DNA from: M3007 sp040397785
GTDB taxonomy: Bacteria; Bacteroidota; Bacteroidia; Chitinophagales; Saprospiraceae
NCBI GenBank assembly: GCA_040397785.1
Contig: JBBAVI010000020.1
Coordinates: 1-64,000, forward strand
Length of the DNA: 64,000 nucleotides
Reading direction: 5' to 3'
In this document: piece by piece, positions 25,001 to 34,221 of the stretch
Layout of the letters: each line of letters begins with the position of its first letter
Position numbering within the stretch: position 1 is the first letter of the stretch
Program-made: the position numbers and the translations under genes
Notes under the pieces: generated by a model
What the model saw: the letters and a program-made list of their open reading frames with translations, nothing else
The model's database searches: none
Told to the model about the DNA's origin: nothing

Positions 25001-25612
25001 GAGGCGGTAGGTGCGCAACTGCCCATCTGACGCAGCCGAACGCGCATGTACTTTGGATGCTTGCAGGTTTGGAGTAATATCTTGTGCTGTTAAAGCACAG
25101 GTATAATCCGCATCGGCCCGTACACGGTAATCACTGCGTTGGTACACCATCGCGTATTCCGGTACGCCCTGCATCAATGGATCAATGTAAATTACATCCG
25201 GACCGATGCCTGTAATCATGGCATGAAAACCCCATTGGGTCAGATCGCAACGAATCCGTGCGCCCGGATGCGATGCCGACATGCCTGTGTAACACCGGAT
25301 TTCGGGATAACGCGCTTGCAATTCAGGCGCCAATAACTGAGCCGTATTGAGTTGAAAACGAACAATTTGGCCATCGGGCATCGGCAAATCCAAGGAACAC
25401 GACCCTTCATATCGTCCTGCTGGATTGGGCGCTGTCAGGAACAAGGCCTGGAGCTTGAGCAGATCAAATTGAATCGTTTTATATTGCTGAGGAACAATCT
25501 GTTGCAAACCCGTACGTGGAATCGATGCAGGTGCTACCGGCACCCAGGTATTTTGCGCAGAAAGAAAAAAGGGGCTGCAAAAACAGCACAAAAAAAGCAG
25601 TTGACGTATCAT
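22040..25612 (-). CDS. Secreted reprolysin-type zinc metalloprotease with P-domain and T9SS type A sorting domain
   Basis: The start at 25612 gives the signal peptide MIRQLLFLCCFCSPFFLSAQ. The catalytic motif HEIGHQFSGNH is intact at residues 336-346, with the usual downstream Met-turn region (GTTIMGYAGIC). It is followed by Ig-like and FnIII-like repeats, a P-domain (TVESKITVNGGGTISDVN ... STGVWTLRVKDN), a cadherin-like domain and a type A sorting domain (SLSPNPAQDAVLL ... VQKLVVH). The architecture matches both neighbours, so the three arose by tandem duplication. Predicted role: extracellular or surface proteolysis after T9SS export. Substrates are unknown. Confidence 0.92.
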   Translation of the reverse strand: MIRQLLFLCCFCSPFFLSAQNTWVPVAPASIPRTGLQQIVPQQYKTIQFDLLKLQALFLTAPNPAGRYEGSCSLDLPMPDGQIVRFQLNTAQLLAPELQARYPEIRCYTGMSASHPGARIRCDLTQWGFHAMITGIGPDVIYIDPLMQGVPEYAMVYQRSDYRVRADADYTCALTAQDITPNLQASKVHARSAASDGQLRTYRLALACTGEYADFHGGTVPLVMAAMATSMHRVNGVYENEFAVRMQIIAKNDTLINLLSGSDPYDNEDGGTMLGQNKIACNTRVGSGAYDIGHVFSTGGGGIAGLGVVCTGDKAYGVTGLPAPIGDPFDIDYVSHEIGHQFSGNHTQNNDCNRAGQTSMEPGSGTTIMGYAGICPPNVQPNSDPYFHGVNVEEILGFITVGDGDNCPMKTATGNIAPSVNAGADFTIPRGTPFVLTALGSDIDSDSLTYCWEQMDADASTQPPVSTNALGPLFRTFNPSTAPSRFFPRFQDVIDQTNDDWEELPGVGRKMNFRVTMRDNDPVGGSIVFDDMLVTVAANTGPFVVNIPSDTTTWATDAYETVNWNVANTDRAPVNCSQVNISLSIDGGKTFPYLLLQGAPNTGRACVLLPEVASDSAIIKIESVGNVFYNLSKSYFALKPGVAPTFSFCPGDLEARVCLPGNYQTTLSTRSLAGFNQPISFEAQGLPDEASVVFSPNPAMPGDAVQLDIAFPNGTAAADFDFSILAKTDSINLSETVRLRLISNNFDAMALKSPINGLSGVSQGVILRWDGAIDAEYYEVQLASNPGFDASTLISTKLNVLADTFKVPLVLPKSQVYYWRVRPINECGAGPWIGPNVFATIVQSCNTRTANDLPKVISGGSTPTVESKITVNGGGTISDVNIIQLKGFHAFFRDLQATLISPQGTQVILFKDKCANYNGSFNLGLDDAAPGAFPCPPANNGLIYNAQNPLAPFNGENSTGVWTLRVKDNTIGSGGSITDFALEICGQEILPPPILVQNKVLQVSSGANQGIESASLLAEDANNTADQLVFTMLTVPQKGLLQKNAISTLQVGDQFTQTDINNGGLRYFDYGLNTGADAFRFTVTDGEGGLVADTFVIQPLVTATWQPRTPFAFSLSPNPAQDAVLLTAPENFGPNTRVTLLNMAGVPLRNWLPATGSNQLLLSLNGIPAAMYMVRIDSEKGTGVQKLVVH

Positions 25613-25727
25613 AAAACCATTGTTATGGAGCGAAGTTAGTGATAAGGGCGTTCTGTGCCTTAAAAATGCTGCATTTGGCAAACAGCAGTCAAAAAAGCGC
25701 ATTCTAAGTGTATAAAAAACATGCGTC

Positions 25728-25808
25728 ATCCCGAATTTTGGGTTTCACAAAGATTAGGGGTAATGCATAAAAAATCCCGAATTTTAGTTTTCACCAAAAT
25801 TCGGGATG
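25728..25808. repeat. Intergenic hairpin element built from CCCGAATTTT words
   Basis: CATCCCGAATTTTGG (25728-25742) is the exact reverse complement of 25794-25808. Between them a second copy forms a tighter hairpin: ATCCCGAATTTT (25774-25785) with AAAATTCGGGAT (25796-25807). It lies just downstream of the metalloprotease ending at 25838 (minus), so it may act as its terminator. The alternative pairings make it look like a small dispersed repeat. Confidence 0.6.
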
Positions 25809-25837
25809 ACTCCTATGTACAAACGATGGTTTAATTC

Positions 25838-28800
25838 TTACCGAATCACCAATTTTTGTACTCCTTTTCCTTTAGCATTTTGTAGGCTTACTACATAAAC
25901 ACCGGCAGGCAGTTTGTTCAGATCAAGGAATTGCGCGGTTGTTCCAGCACTCAACTGGCTGGTGTAAATCAATTGTCCGGCAATATTGACCAGGCTCAAC
26001 TGCGTATCATCCGTCAAAGCAGCGGGGAAGAACAACTGTACCGACTGTGTTGCAGGATTGGGAGACAACACAAAGGCAAGTTGTTGAATTGCTTCCTGCG
26101 CAGCCACAATTGGCCGAATTTTGAAAATATCCGCGACCAACCCGCCATTTCCATCGGTTGCAGCAAAACGGAATTGGTCTTCCGCACCGCTTACACCGTA
26201 GTCAAAAAAGCGCAATGCACCATTGTTGATGCCTTCCTGGCTGAACTGATCGCCTGCCTGTAAAGTGATGCCATTGTATTGCAAAAAGCCAAATTTAGGC
26301 GTTGTAACCAAGGTGTACACCAACTGGGCTGGGGTATTATCCGCATCGTCTACTTTCAAAAGACTGGAGGTGATCACTTCATTGGTGCCAGAAGCCAGCG
26401 AAAGGGGGTTGTTGTTTACCAAAAAAGGCGCGTTCAAGGCCTGGCTTGAGCACAGTTCCAAGGAGAACCCGGAAAGCGTACCGCCAGAACCAATAACCAC
26501 GTCTCTGCTGCGCAAAGTCCAAATACCATTGGCATTTTGGCCATTGAAAGCGCTTAATACAGCGGCTGGTTTCGATTTGGTACCATTGCTCGGTGGTGGG
26601 CAGTTGAACACACTTGGTGCGCTATCATCAAAAGCAATGTTAAAGGTAAATGTACCCGGGCATTTGTCTTTCCACAATTGCACCTCTGTGCCGCTTGGAC
26701 TAATCAACCGTACATCGAGGTCTTTAAAGAAATTGTGGTTGCCTGCAACACTGGTTACGTTCACGTCGCTCAGGATTGCGTTGCTATTTACCGAAATTTT
26801 CGATTCTACGGTTGGGGTGCTGTTGCCCGAAATTACTTTTGGCAAATCGTTGGCATTGAATACCGTGCAGCTTTGCACTTTGGTTACAAACACGTTCGGT
26901 GCCGTCCAATCCGCATTGGCACAGGCATTTACCGGACGTACACGCCAGTAAATGGTTTGTCCATCACCCAGCACGATTGGTATTTTAAATGTGTCTAACA
27001 GATACTGGTTGCGTTCTGCAATCAAGGTACCTGGTGCGAAGGAGGGGCTGGTCGAAACCTGAAGATCATAGGCATCGGCATCCGGCACACCATTCCATTT
27101 AAGTACGGGGCCGAGGTCTACACCACCTGCACCATTTGCAGGGCTGGTAAGCGCAAAAGCAGTAAAATTATTTTGCACCACCGCTAAATTCAACAAAACA
27201 CTTTTCGGTGCCACGCTGGAAGTACCCGTTACGGTCAAATTATACACATTTTCAGGCAAATTTGGTTCAAAAGTAAGGGTCAATACCGCATCCGAACCAG
27301 CCTGCACCGGATTGGGCGCAAAATTCGCAACGGTACCGGCAGGCATTCCGGTTACACCCAGGTCAACCAGGCCATTGAAGCCCGCAAGGCTGGAAGTGCT
27401 GATCGTCGTGGTATAAGTACCTGGTAAACAAACGATTGCCTTCAGCGCATCTGCACAAATACCAAAGGCCGCCGTTGTAGCATTCTGAATTGAAATATTG
27501 GTGTTCGACATATCGTAAAACACATTATCAGCGGCTTCAACCATGATGCGACCGGCGGTGGTCAGGTTATTCGGCACTGCGATACAAGCGCGGCCATTGT
27601 TGGGCACGTTGGTCGCCAGGGTAATTGGAAACGTTGCGCCGCCATCGGTACTCAATTTGATGTTTACCAATTTGCAGTTTACGGGCGCTTTGTCGGTATT
27701 CGATACGTCCCAGGTAATTTCTTTTTGGTCGCCTGGGGACCAAATGGTGCCACCTGAATTGGGGCTTAACACCAAAAATGGGCCTGCTGCAGCCGTTGCT
27801 TTCACATTTACTTGCTGTGTAGCGATACCACCCGCGCCAGCATGGTTGTCGCGCACGGTAAAACGGAACGTGAGGTCGCGCGAGTAAGTCGGCAATACTT
27901 CATTTTGCTCAGCCATATTGGAACTCACCGCCGACAACCGTGGGAAATAACGCACAGGTGTATTTACCGGCGGAAACGAACGAAACGCAGGGGCCGTACC
28001 CGTAGGCATACCCAATACGGAAATAGGGCCTATATTATATTGCTCCCAGCAATAAGAAAGCACGTCATTGTCTTCGTCGGCACCTGCACCGGTCAATTTA
28101 AAAGGGGTGCTAATTGGAATTGAAATATTGTTAGTTACCAAAATGGTCGCCGATGGCTGATTGTTGGTACTTTGTTCTACCACCCCGCAAGTATTTCCCT
28201 CATCCTGGTACACAAAATTGGCCACCTGTTCGATGTTGGAAATATGAAAGTACGGATCGTTGCCGCCCTGGATGTCGTTGGGGCCGCAAGCGCCTGGATA
28301 CCCCATTACGGACGAACCACTTCCTGGTTCGTAAGCATTACCAGGTGCTAATTGGCCATTGTTGGTATCCGAGCAGTTGCTCATGGTGTGTGAACCCGAC
28401 ATCTGATGGCACAGTTCATGCGCCGCAACCAGGTTAAAATAGGTGCCTTGTGGTGGATTGGTACTGGAACATCCCCGTGCTTTACCAAAAACGTTGCACA
28501 CCCGACCGCCTGCAATACCGGTAGCACTTCCGGTTACATACACCGCAAATACGTGTCCAACATCGTACGCACTCGAGCCAATAACATTGTTGATGGCTGC
28601 CTGGTTCTGGTTCATCCAATCGCCGGTTTCATTACCCGAGTACGGGTCGGTATTGGCATCCAAAAAGATCAGTTTATCATTGTCCGCAATCAACTCCATG
28701 CGCACGGCAAAGTCACGCTCCTGGATCAACACAATGTAATCGAGGGCGGTTTTGATTTTGCTCAAAATAACCGGAATCGAGTTGTTGAAATAATTGGAGT

Positions 28801-29479
28801 ACTCCGCTTTGGCCGCGATGGCAATCCGGTATTTCTTTAGGCTCACCCGGGCCGAGCCCCGGTCTTGTGCTACTTGCTGGATTGCCGATTGGGCAGGATC
28901 GAATCCGCTGGTAATATCCACATCATCTACGCCGCAGATCATATTGCCCGCAGGTAAAAAGTCGGTAGCAGGCAGATCTTTGTTGCGAAAAACCATATAA
29001 ACCGGGCTTTGATCGTCGCCATACACCTGAATGGTTTGCTCTACCTTTCCAGGCGTGCTGAAATACGCATGAAAACCATCATAACCCAGGCCCAAACGCA
29101 CCACGGTGCCAGAACCATCGGCTGCCAGGCCGGAGTAGGAACGCAACTCCGGGAATTTTGCGGCCAAACCTGGTGCAATCACGGGAGACTCTACAACCCA
29201 AAACCGCAACATTTGTCCGTCGACCATGGGCAAATCCAACGGCAAAGCGGCTGTTTGCGCTGCTGCCGTGAATTCCATCGGCGCAGTATGGAGGTATTGA
29301 CGGATACCCGCAAAATCCAGTTCCAGGGTTTTAAACTGAGCAGGTACGCTCACCTGACGCTGGTTCTGTAAGGTTGCCAATTGATCGGCCCCTACAGGTT
29401 TCCAAAAAGAAGGCACATTTTGCGCCTGAACGGCCGTAAAAAGGCCAGCAACGAATAAAAATAGTAAAAACTTACGCAT
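25838..29479 (-). CDS. Secreted reprolysin-type zinc metalloprotease with P-domain and T9SS type A sorting domain
   Basis: The start at 29479 gives MRKFLLFLFVAGLFTAVQAQ, a signal peptide. The zinc motif HELCHQMSGSH begins at residue 354, the same position as the altered motif in the paralogue at 18339, and has an unusual Cys inside HExxH. GSSVMGYPGACG supplies the Met-turn. The downstream order is Ig/FnIII-like segments, P-domain (TVESKISVNSNAILSDVN ... NGIWTLRSRD), cadherin-like domain and type A sorting domain (LSPNPATQSVQLF ... VQKLVIR). It is the most upstream of the three minus-strand copies, with a 225-bp spacer to the next. Confidence 0.92.
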   Translation of the reverse strand: MRKFLLFLFVAGLFTAVQAQNVPSFWKPVGADQLATLQNQRQVSVPAQFKTLELDFAGIRQYLHTAPMEFTAAAQTAALPLDLPMVDGQMLRFWVVESPVIAPGLAAKFPELRSYSGLAADGSGTVVRLGLGYDGFHAYFSTPGKVEQTIQVYGDDQSPVYMVFRNKDLPATDFLPAGNMICGVDDVDITSGFDPAQSAIQQVAQDRGSARVSLKKYRIAIAAKAEYSNYFNNSIPVILSKIKTALDYIVLIQERDFAVRMELIADNDKLIFLDANTDPYSGNETGDWMNQNQAAINNVIGSSAYDVGHVFAVYVTGSATGIAGGRVCNVFGKARGCSSTNPPQGTYFNLVAAHELCHQMSGSHTMSNCSDTNNGQLAPGNAYEPGSGSSVMGYPGACGPNDIQGGNDPYFHISNIEQVANFVYQDEGNTCGVVEQSTNNQPSATILVTNNISIPISTPFKLTGAGADEDNDVLSYCWEQYNIGPISVLGMPTGTAPAFRSFPPVNTPVRYFPRLSAVSSNMAEQNEVLPTYSRDLTFRFTVRDNHAGAGGIATQQVNVKATAAAGPFLVLSPNSGGTIWSPGDQKEITWDVSNTDKAPVNCKLVNIKLSTDGGATFPITLATNVPNNGRACIAVPNNLTTAGRIMVEAADNVFYDMSNTNISIQNATTAAFGICADALKAIVCLPGTYTTTISTSSLAGFNGLVDLGVTGMPAGTVANFAPNPVQAGSDAVLTLTFEPNLPENVYNLTVTGTSSVAPKSVLLNLAVVQNNFTAFALTSPANGAGGVDLGPVLKWNGVPDADAYDLQVSTSPSFAPGTLIAERNQYLLDTFKIPIVLGDGQTIYWRVRPVNACANADWTAPNVFVTKVQSCTVFNANDLPKVISGNSTPTVESKISVNSNAILSDVNVTSVAGNHNFFKDLDVRLISPSGTEVQLWKDKCPGTFTFNIAFDDSAPSVFNCPPPSNGTKSKPAAVLSAFNGQNANGIWTLRSRDVVIGSGGTLSGFSLELCSSQALNAPFLVNNNPLSLASGTNEVITSSLLKVDDADNTPAQLVYTLVTTPKFGFLQYNGITLQAGDQFSQEGINNGALRFFDYGVSGAEDQFRFAATDGNGGLVADIFKIRPIVAAQEAIQQLAFVLSPNPATQSVQLFFPAALTDDTQLSLVNIAGQLIYTSQLSAGTTAQFLDLNKLPAGVYVVSLQNAKGKGVQKLVIR

Positions 29480-29742
29480 GGGAAAGGGTGAGTTATGGCT
29501 GCAAGTGGTGAAAACTTGAGAAAATAAAGGCAAAAATACCTGTTGTGAAAACATTACGGCAAAAAAAACGACGTTTGGCAAACAAAAGCAAATAAAGGGT
29601 ACCTGCGTCCCAAATATTGCTGCATGATTCCCGCTTTTATTCTAAAAACAAGGCAATTCAATACCCCACAAATGTGCTTCCGAACACAGGTAGGACAAAA
29701 TGAAATTTACACCAGCGTTGTTTTTAACCGATAAACGTTGAA

Positions 29743-30804
29743 TTAGTTTCCAGTCGGATCCACAAACCGCCGATCGTACGTGAATGTTCGATCAGTCAGT
29801 GTTTTTAAAAATACAATTAAATCCTGTTGCTCCGTGGCGGTCAAACCTGCCAACTTTTTTACTGCAGGATCTACCCGGTCGATATGAAAATTACCCGCCG
29901 CGTAATGTGCCAACACTTGTTTCAAATTGCGAAACCGGCCATCATGCATGTAAGGATAGGTGATTTCAACATTGCGGAGTGAAGGCACCCGAAACCGCAT
30001 GGAATCTTGCGGCAGGCCGGTTATGTTCAAACGCCCGTAATCGCTGATGGACGTATCGGGCTGCAAACCGATGTTGCGCATGGTAAAATCACTGAACAAG
30101 GGTTCCGCATGACAAGTTGCACAATGCTGCCGAAACAACATCAAACCCCGTGTTTCGGCGGGGGTAAATTCGAGCGCACCACTCCGGTATAAGTCATACC
30201 GCGCACTGTCGCTCACCATCAAGGCCAAAAACTGCGATAAAGCCTTCATCATCAAGGCTGTACTGATTTCTTTTTGGTGAAATGCCTTTCGAAAAAGGCG
30301 TGGATATTCGGGGTGCCTGCGCAATTTTTCCAATACACGGGCCAGACTTTCGTCCATTTCGGTGGCATTGGTAATGGGCGCAATGGGTTGTACATCCAGG
30401 TGGTTGATGCCGCCATCCCACATAAAATTGGGTTGCCAGATCAAATTTTGCAAGGCAGGAACATTGCGGGTACCGATCAGGCCATTGATGCCGTGGCTTA
30501 ATTTGTGGTCGATGTGGCCAAAAGCTGCGATGCGCTGATGACAACTGCCGCAACTCGTGCTGCTATCGCGGGAAAGGATCGGATCGTAAAAAAGTTTGCG
30601 CCCCAGTACAAATCCGGCAGGCGTTATCCGGTTTTTACTGAGATCATACACCGGCGCGGGAAATCCAGCCGGCGTACGCAGGCGCACATCTTTCCTGGTG
30701 ATCCGAAAAAACGGATTTTCACCCGATTCGACCGCAGCCAAAACGAGGTAAGCCATCGCGAGCAACAGACCAACCTGAACAATACGACTGAAATGGTAGG
30801 TCAT
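29743..30804 (-). CDS. Di-haem cytochrome c peroxidase (CcpA/MauG family)
   Basis: The protein has 353 residues. An N-terminal hydrophobic segment (VQVGLLLAMAYLVLAAV, about 9-26) acts as signal or anchor. Two haem c motifs are visible: CGSCH near residue 85 and CATCH near residue 227. The conserved TRNVPALQN and FRVPSLRNVEITYPYMHDGR segments are typical of the family. Known members reduce H2O2 in the periplasm with electrons from a small c-type cytochrome, or catalyse MauG-type oxidations. The gene stands alone on the minus strand, 62 bp downstream of the LysE gene. Confidence 0.9.
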   Translation of the reverse strand: MTYHFSRIVQVGLLLAMAYLVLAAVESGENPFFRITRKDVRLRTPAGFPAPVYDLSKNRITPAGFVLGRKLFYDPILSRDSSTSCGSCHQRIAAFGHIDHKLSHGINGLIGTRNVPALQNLIWQPNFMWDGGINHLDVQPIAPITNATEMDESLARVLEKLRRHPEYPRLFRKAFHQKEISTALMMKALSQFLALMVSDSARYDLYRSGALEFTPAETRGLMLFRQHCATCHAEPLFSDFTMRNIGLQPDTSISDYGRLNITGLPQDSMRFRVPSLRNVEITYPYMHDGRFRNLKQVLAHYAAGNFHIDRVDPAVKKLAGLTATEQQDLIVFLKTLTDRTFTYDRRFVDPTGN

Positions 30805-30866
30805 CCTGGTTGTTTTATTTAACCTGGCCCTTTTGATGCCTTTTTTTAAGAAAACTTGTAAAACAT

Positions 30867-31547
30867 CTATTTCCCGAACACCCGCGCAATCACCATCACC
30901 CCAAAAACAAGCAACATCAAACCGATGCCTTGATTTACCCGCCGGGTATGTGCAGGCGTGAGCCAGTTGCGCAGGCGCTTGGCCGCATACGCCTTCAAGG
31001 TATCGATGGCAATCAGGGTGCCGAGCATGCCACTAAAAAATTTGGTGATTTCCGGACCACTCCAATTATTGGGAATCACCACGGCTGTTGCGATGCCGAT
31101 CCAGAAAAACATGGTGCCCGGATTGATCAAATTTAACAAAAAACCGCGCAACCAATACCCTGGCAGCCCCAGTTTTTGCCAATTATGGCGCACGCCGGGT
31201 GTTTCTCGACCATCCAGCCGGTCCAGCAAGCGGTCCGCCTGGGTGTTTTCCGTATCTTCGGTGGGTAGTTTGTGCGGGCGTAAAGAATTGATCCCAAAAA
31301 CAATCAACAACACCCCGCCAATAATGCCTGCCCAAAAACGAAAATTGGGCAAAGCTGTCACCGCCGCTAAAGTATCAATACCATAGCGCACCAGCAGGAT
31401 ATACAGCACATCACAAGTCCAGATACCGCTCGCCACGGCCAATCCAGCCCGAAATCCTCTGTCAATCCCTGCCTGAACGATGGCAAACAGAATCGGTCCA
31501 ATCATAAAGCTCAGCGACAAGCCGAGCAACATTCCCTGAAGTATCAT
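30867..31547 (-). CDS. LysE family transporter
   Basis: The protein has 226 residues with about six membrane segments. It opens with the family signature MILQGMLLGLSLSFMIGPI and keeps the NLINPGTMFFWIGIATAVV segment (about 140-160). A hydrophilic loop with TEDTENTQADRLLDRLDG (about 95-120) separates the two halves. LysE-superfamily proteins export amino acids or related small molecules; the substrate cannot be read from sequence. Confidence 0.88.
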   Translation of the reverse strand: MILQGMLLGLSLSFMIGPILFAIVQAGIDRGFRAGLAVASGIWTCDVLYILLVRYGIDTLAAVTALPNFRFWAGIIGGVLLIVFGINSLRPHKLPTEDTENTQADRLLDRLDGRETPGVRHNWQKLGLPGYWLRGFLLNLINPGTMFFWIGIATAVVIPNNWSGPEITKFFSGMLGTLIAIDTLKAYAAKRLRNWLTPAHTRRVNQGIGLMLLVFGVMVIARVFGK

Positions 31548-31589
31548 AAGGTGGCAAAAGTAAGCCGCGAATTTGAAAAGCGCACTACC

Positions 31590-32696
31590 CTATTTCGGTT
31601 TGCAGGCCGCAACGGCAATTTTTGAGTCGGCCGTGCCGTAATATAACAGCCATTGATCCTTCCACCACACCATGCCTTCCAAAAAACAGACGTTGTTGAC
31701 CTGTCCCTTTTTCTCATAAGCCTTTTCCGGGTGCAAAAAATGCTGATTGGAACGCGCCTTCAGTTTGTCGGGATGTGCAGCATCAAAAAGCGCTTGTCCG
31801 ACCGAATAAGCCATGCCAGGCAATTGGGTATCGCCATTGGTGGCATCGTTGGCGCTGTTGTAAAACAATAAAATACCTTTGGGTGTCAGGAGTGCAAAGG
31901 GGCCGGGCTCTACCAATTTGCTGTCAAATTTGCCCGGACGCGGCTGCAAGGCGATGCGTAAAACATCCGAACCTTTCATTTCGATGGGTTTCCACTCGAT
32001 CAAATCTTCCGAAGTGGCCAGGAAAATATTGGTATCGCCCCAATACATCCAGTATTTGCCATTTATTTTGGTTGCTACGATTTCTCCGTTGATGTTTTCG
32101 CATACAATCGCGCCCGATTTCGACCACTGGTTTTTGTAACGTTTGCCCTCAAAAGCCAATCCGTGTTTTTCCCAAACCTGCAAATCAATGGAAGATGCGA
32201 TGGCCAAACGCGCCACTTTGCCATCATACGCGGTGTAGGTCATGATGTATTTACCATCGGCCCGTTTTACCACCCGCGGGTCTTCACAGCCGCCCTCCCA
32301 TTCGAAGTCTTTCATTTTATCGCGGTTGGGGAACAGCACCGGGAAAGTCTGTTTTTTAAACTCCAGGCCATCGCGGCTGCTGGCCAACCCGATCCGCGAC
32401 GTGCGGTGTTCGGCATCTACATCATCCTGGGCGCGGTACAAGAGCCACACCCGGCCGTCTTTTACCACGGCTGCCGGATTGAACACACTTTGTTCTTCCC
32501 AACGGACATTTTTCTTGCGCAAAGGACAGAAAAACTCAACTTTTCGGTCGGGTTCCATGACCGGATTGGCGTCATCGAGTTTTTCGATGGGTTGAAAAGC
32601 CCAGTTTTTGTCGTTGCTCAAACTTTGGGTGCTGCTGCAAGCCATCCACTGCATGCAGATCAGCAACAACAAGGTATAAATAGCGTATTTTTTCAT
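31590..32696 (-). CDS. GH130-like glycosidase/phosphorylase lipoprotein
   Basis: The protein has 368 residues. MKKYAIYTLLLLICMQWMACSS is a lipoprotein-type signal with Cys at the cleavage site, though Trp at -3 is not a standard lipobox; a second ATG 9 bp upstream (32705) is an alternative start. The fold motifs suggest a five-bladed propeller of the GH130/GH43 group: FNPAAVVKDGRVWLLYRAQD, then RTSRIGLASSRDG, then GGCEDPRVV, which fit GH130 best. GH130 enzymes act on beta-mannosides or mannose-containing glycans. The FucP-type transporter just upstream (81-bp gap) supports a sugar-uptake role. Confidence 0.75.
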   Translation of the reverse strand: MKKYAIYTLLLLICMQWMACSSTQSLSNDKNWAFQPIEKLDDANPVMEPDRKVEFFCPLRKKNVRWEEQSVFNPAAVVKDGRVWLLYRAQDDVDAEHRTSRIGLASSRDGLEFKKQTFPVLFPNRDKMKDFEWEGGCEDPRVVKRADGKYIMTYTAYDGKVARLAIASSIDLQVWEKHGLAFEGKRYKNQWSKSGAIVCENINGEIVATKINGKYWMYWGDTNIFLATSEDLIEWKPIEMKGSDVLRIALQPRPGKFDSKLVEPGPFALLTPKGILLFYNSANDATNGDTQLPGMAYSVGQALFDAAHPDKLKARSNQHFLHPEKAYEKKGQVNNVCFLEGMVWWKDQWLLYYGTADSKIAVAACKPK

Positions 32697-32777
32697 GTTT
32701 ATCATGGTTTTAAAGCCGAATGTATCAGCACGCGGTACAGGATTCCGATAACGCAGAAAATGATCGGCTGTTGTGCT

Positions 32778-34073
32778 TTAGGCTGCATCGATGTCTGTTT
32801 CGTACCCTTTCAAGGCATAAAAACTAACAAAACCAAAGCAAAGTAGCGGAATGGCCAAGGCTAATTTCATCCCGCCCGCCAAAGATAAGGCACCGGCGAT
32901 GGGAGGCAATACCGCGCCGCCTACAATGGCCATAATCACCAGCGAAGAAGCCAATTTGCGCTCAGCGGGTGGTAATCCTTTGGTGGCCAAGGCAAAAATG
33001 GTCGGAAACATGATGCTTTGGCAAAAATACGTGAGCATGATGCACACAATGCCCAACAATCCGCCAGTGGCAAAGGCCAAAACAACCAACCCCACCGCAG
33101 CCAGGCTATACCAGGACAAAACCTTGCGCGCTTCGGTTTTGCGCATTAAATAGGTGCCTAAAAATCTTCCCAGCATAAATAGTACCAGCGCAAAAGAAGC
33201 ATGGAACCCGGCGATTTGCTCGGGTGTCATGGTATCAGCGAGTTGGTACAGCGTTTTTACGACGTCCAAATGCGCGTTTTTCGCAAAATCCAATTTGAAA
33301 TCCACAAAATAGCCCCACAACGTTGCCTGAGCGCCCACATTGGCAAATTGCGCCAACACACCCAGCGTCAAATGCCGATAGCGTTTAAATAAATCCCCAA
33401 TGCGCACGGTACCCTCGCTCAATTCCTCCTCGCGCCCCACTTCCGGCATTTTCGTGAACGCAAACAACACCGCTACCGCCAGCACCAGCACCCCCACGGC
33501 CAAATAAGGCGCTTGCACCGAAAGCGCCTCCGCAATACGCGCTGCGTTAATTTGTTCGGGCGTCATAGTTGCCAGCAGTTCCTTGGTGTATTCCGTTTTT
33601 GAAAAGATAAACAAACTGCCAATAATAGGTCCGAGGATAATACTAATGCCATTGAACGACTGCGCAAAATTGATGCGCCAGGCCGCGTCTTTTTTATCGC
33701 CCAACACCGTAACATACAGATTTGCAGCCGTTTCCAAAAATGCCAATCCCGCCGCAATCGTAAACAAGGCAAACAAAAAGAAGGCATACGCCCGCAAATC
33801 CGCAGCAGGATAAAACAAAAAAGCGCCCGCCGCATACAGCAGTAAACCCGCCAAAATGCCTTTTTTATAGCCAAATTTGCGCATAAACATACCCGCCGGC
33901 AGGGCCATCACAAAATAACCGAGGTAAAAAGCCGAATCCACGATGCCCGCCTGCCAACGCTGTAAATCTAATGCAAATTGAAAATGTCGGATGAGCGAGC
34001 CGTTGAGGCTGTTGGCGATGCCCCATAGGAAGAATAGGGAGCAGACTAGGGCGAAGGGTAGGCGGTATTTCAT
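32778..34073 (-). CDS. Sugar MFS transporter, FucP-type
   Basis: The protein has 431 residues and about 12 membrane segments. The N-terminal FALVCSLFFLWGIANSLNGS is the signature of the L-fucose:H+ symporter branch. NFAQSFNGISIILGPIIGS and the FLETAANLYVTVLG segment (about 112-126) also match. The substrate is probably a hexose or its oligosaccharide; the neighbouring GH130-like gene suggests mannose or a mannoside. Same strand as the glycosidase, so probably one transcript. Confidence 0.88.
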   Translation of the reverse strand: MKYRLPFALVCSLFFLWGIANSLNGSLIRHFQFALDLQRWQAGIVDSAFYLGYFVMALPAGMFMRKFGYKKGILAGLLLYAAGAFLFYPAADLRAYAFFLFALFTIAAGLAFLETAANLYVTVLGDKKDAAWRINFAQSFNGISIILGPIIGSLFIFSKTEYTKELLATMTPEQINAARIAEALSVQAPYLAVGVLVLAVAVLFAFTKMPEVGREEELSEGTVRIGDLFKRYRHLTLGVLAQFANVGAQATLWGYFVDFKLDFAKNAHLDVVKTLYQLADTMTPEQIAGFHASFALVLFMLGRFLGTYLMRKTEARKVLSWYSLAAVGLVVLAFATGGLLGIVCIMLTYFCQSIMFPTIFALATKGLPPAERKLASSLVIMAIVGGAVLPPIAGALSLAGGMKLALAIPLLCFGFVSFYALKGYETDIDAA

Positions 34074-34080
34074 TTTTATA

Positions 34081-34133
34081 GTGATGAGTGAGGAGTGATG
34101 AGTGTCGTAGTGATGAGTGATGAGTGATGAGTG
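34081..34133. repeat. Short direct repeats of GTGATGAGT
   Basis: The 9-mer occurs at 34081, 34095, 34110, 34117 and 34124; the last three overlap with a 7-bp period. It sits immediately upstream of the transporter gene start (minus strand). Probably slippage-prone simple sequence. Confidence 0.7.
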
Positions 34134-34221
34134 GGGTGGAAACGGCTTGGTATTTACATAAAAAATTGATAATCATTTCGTTATGACTTTGGGGCGGTTA
34201 TATGTTTGTAAACACAAAATG

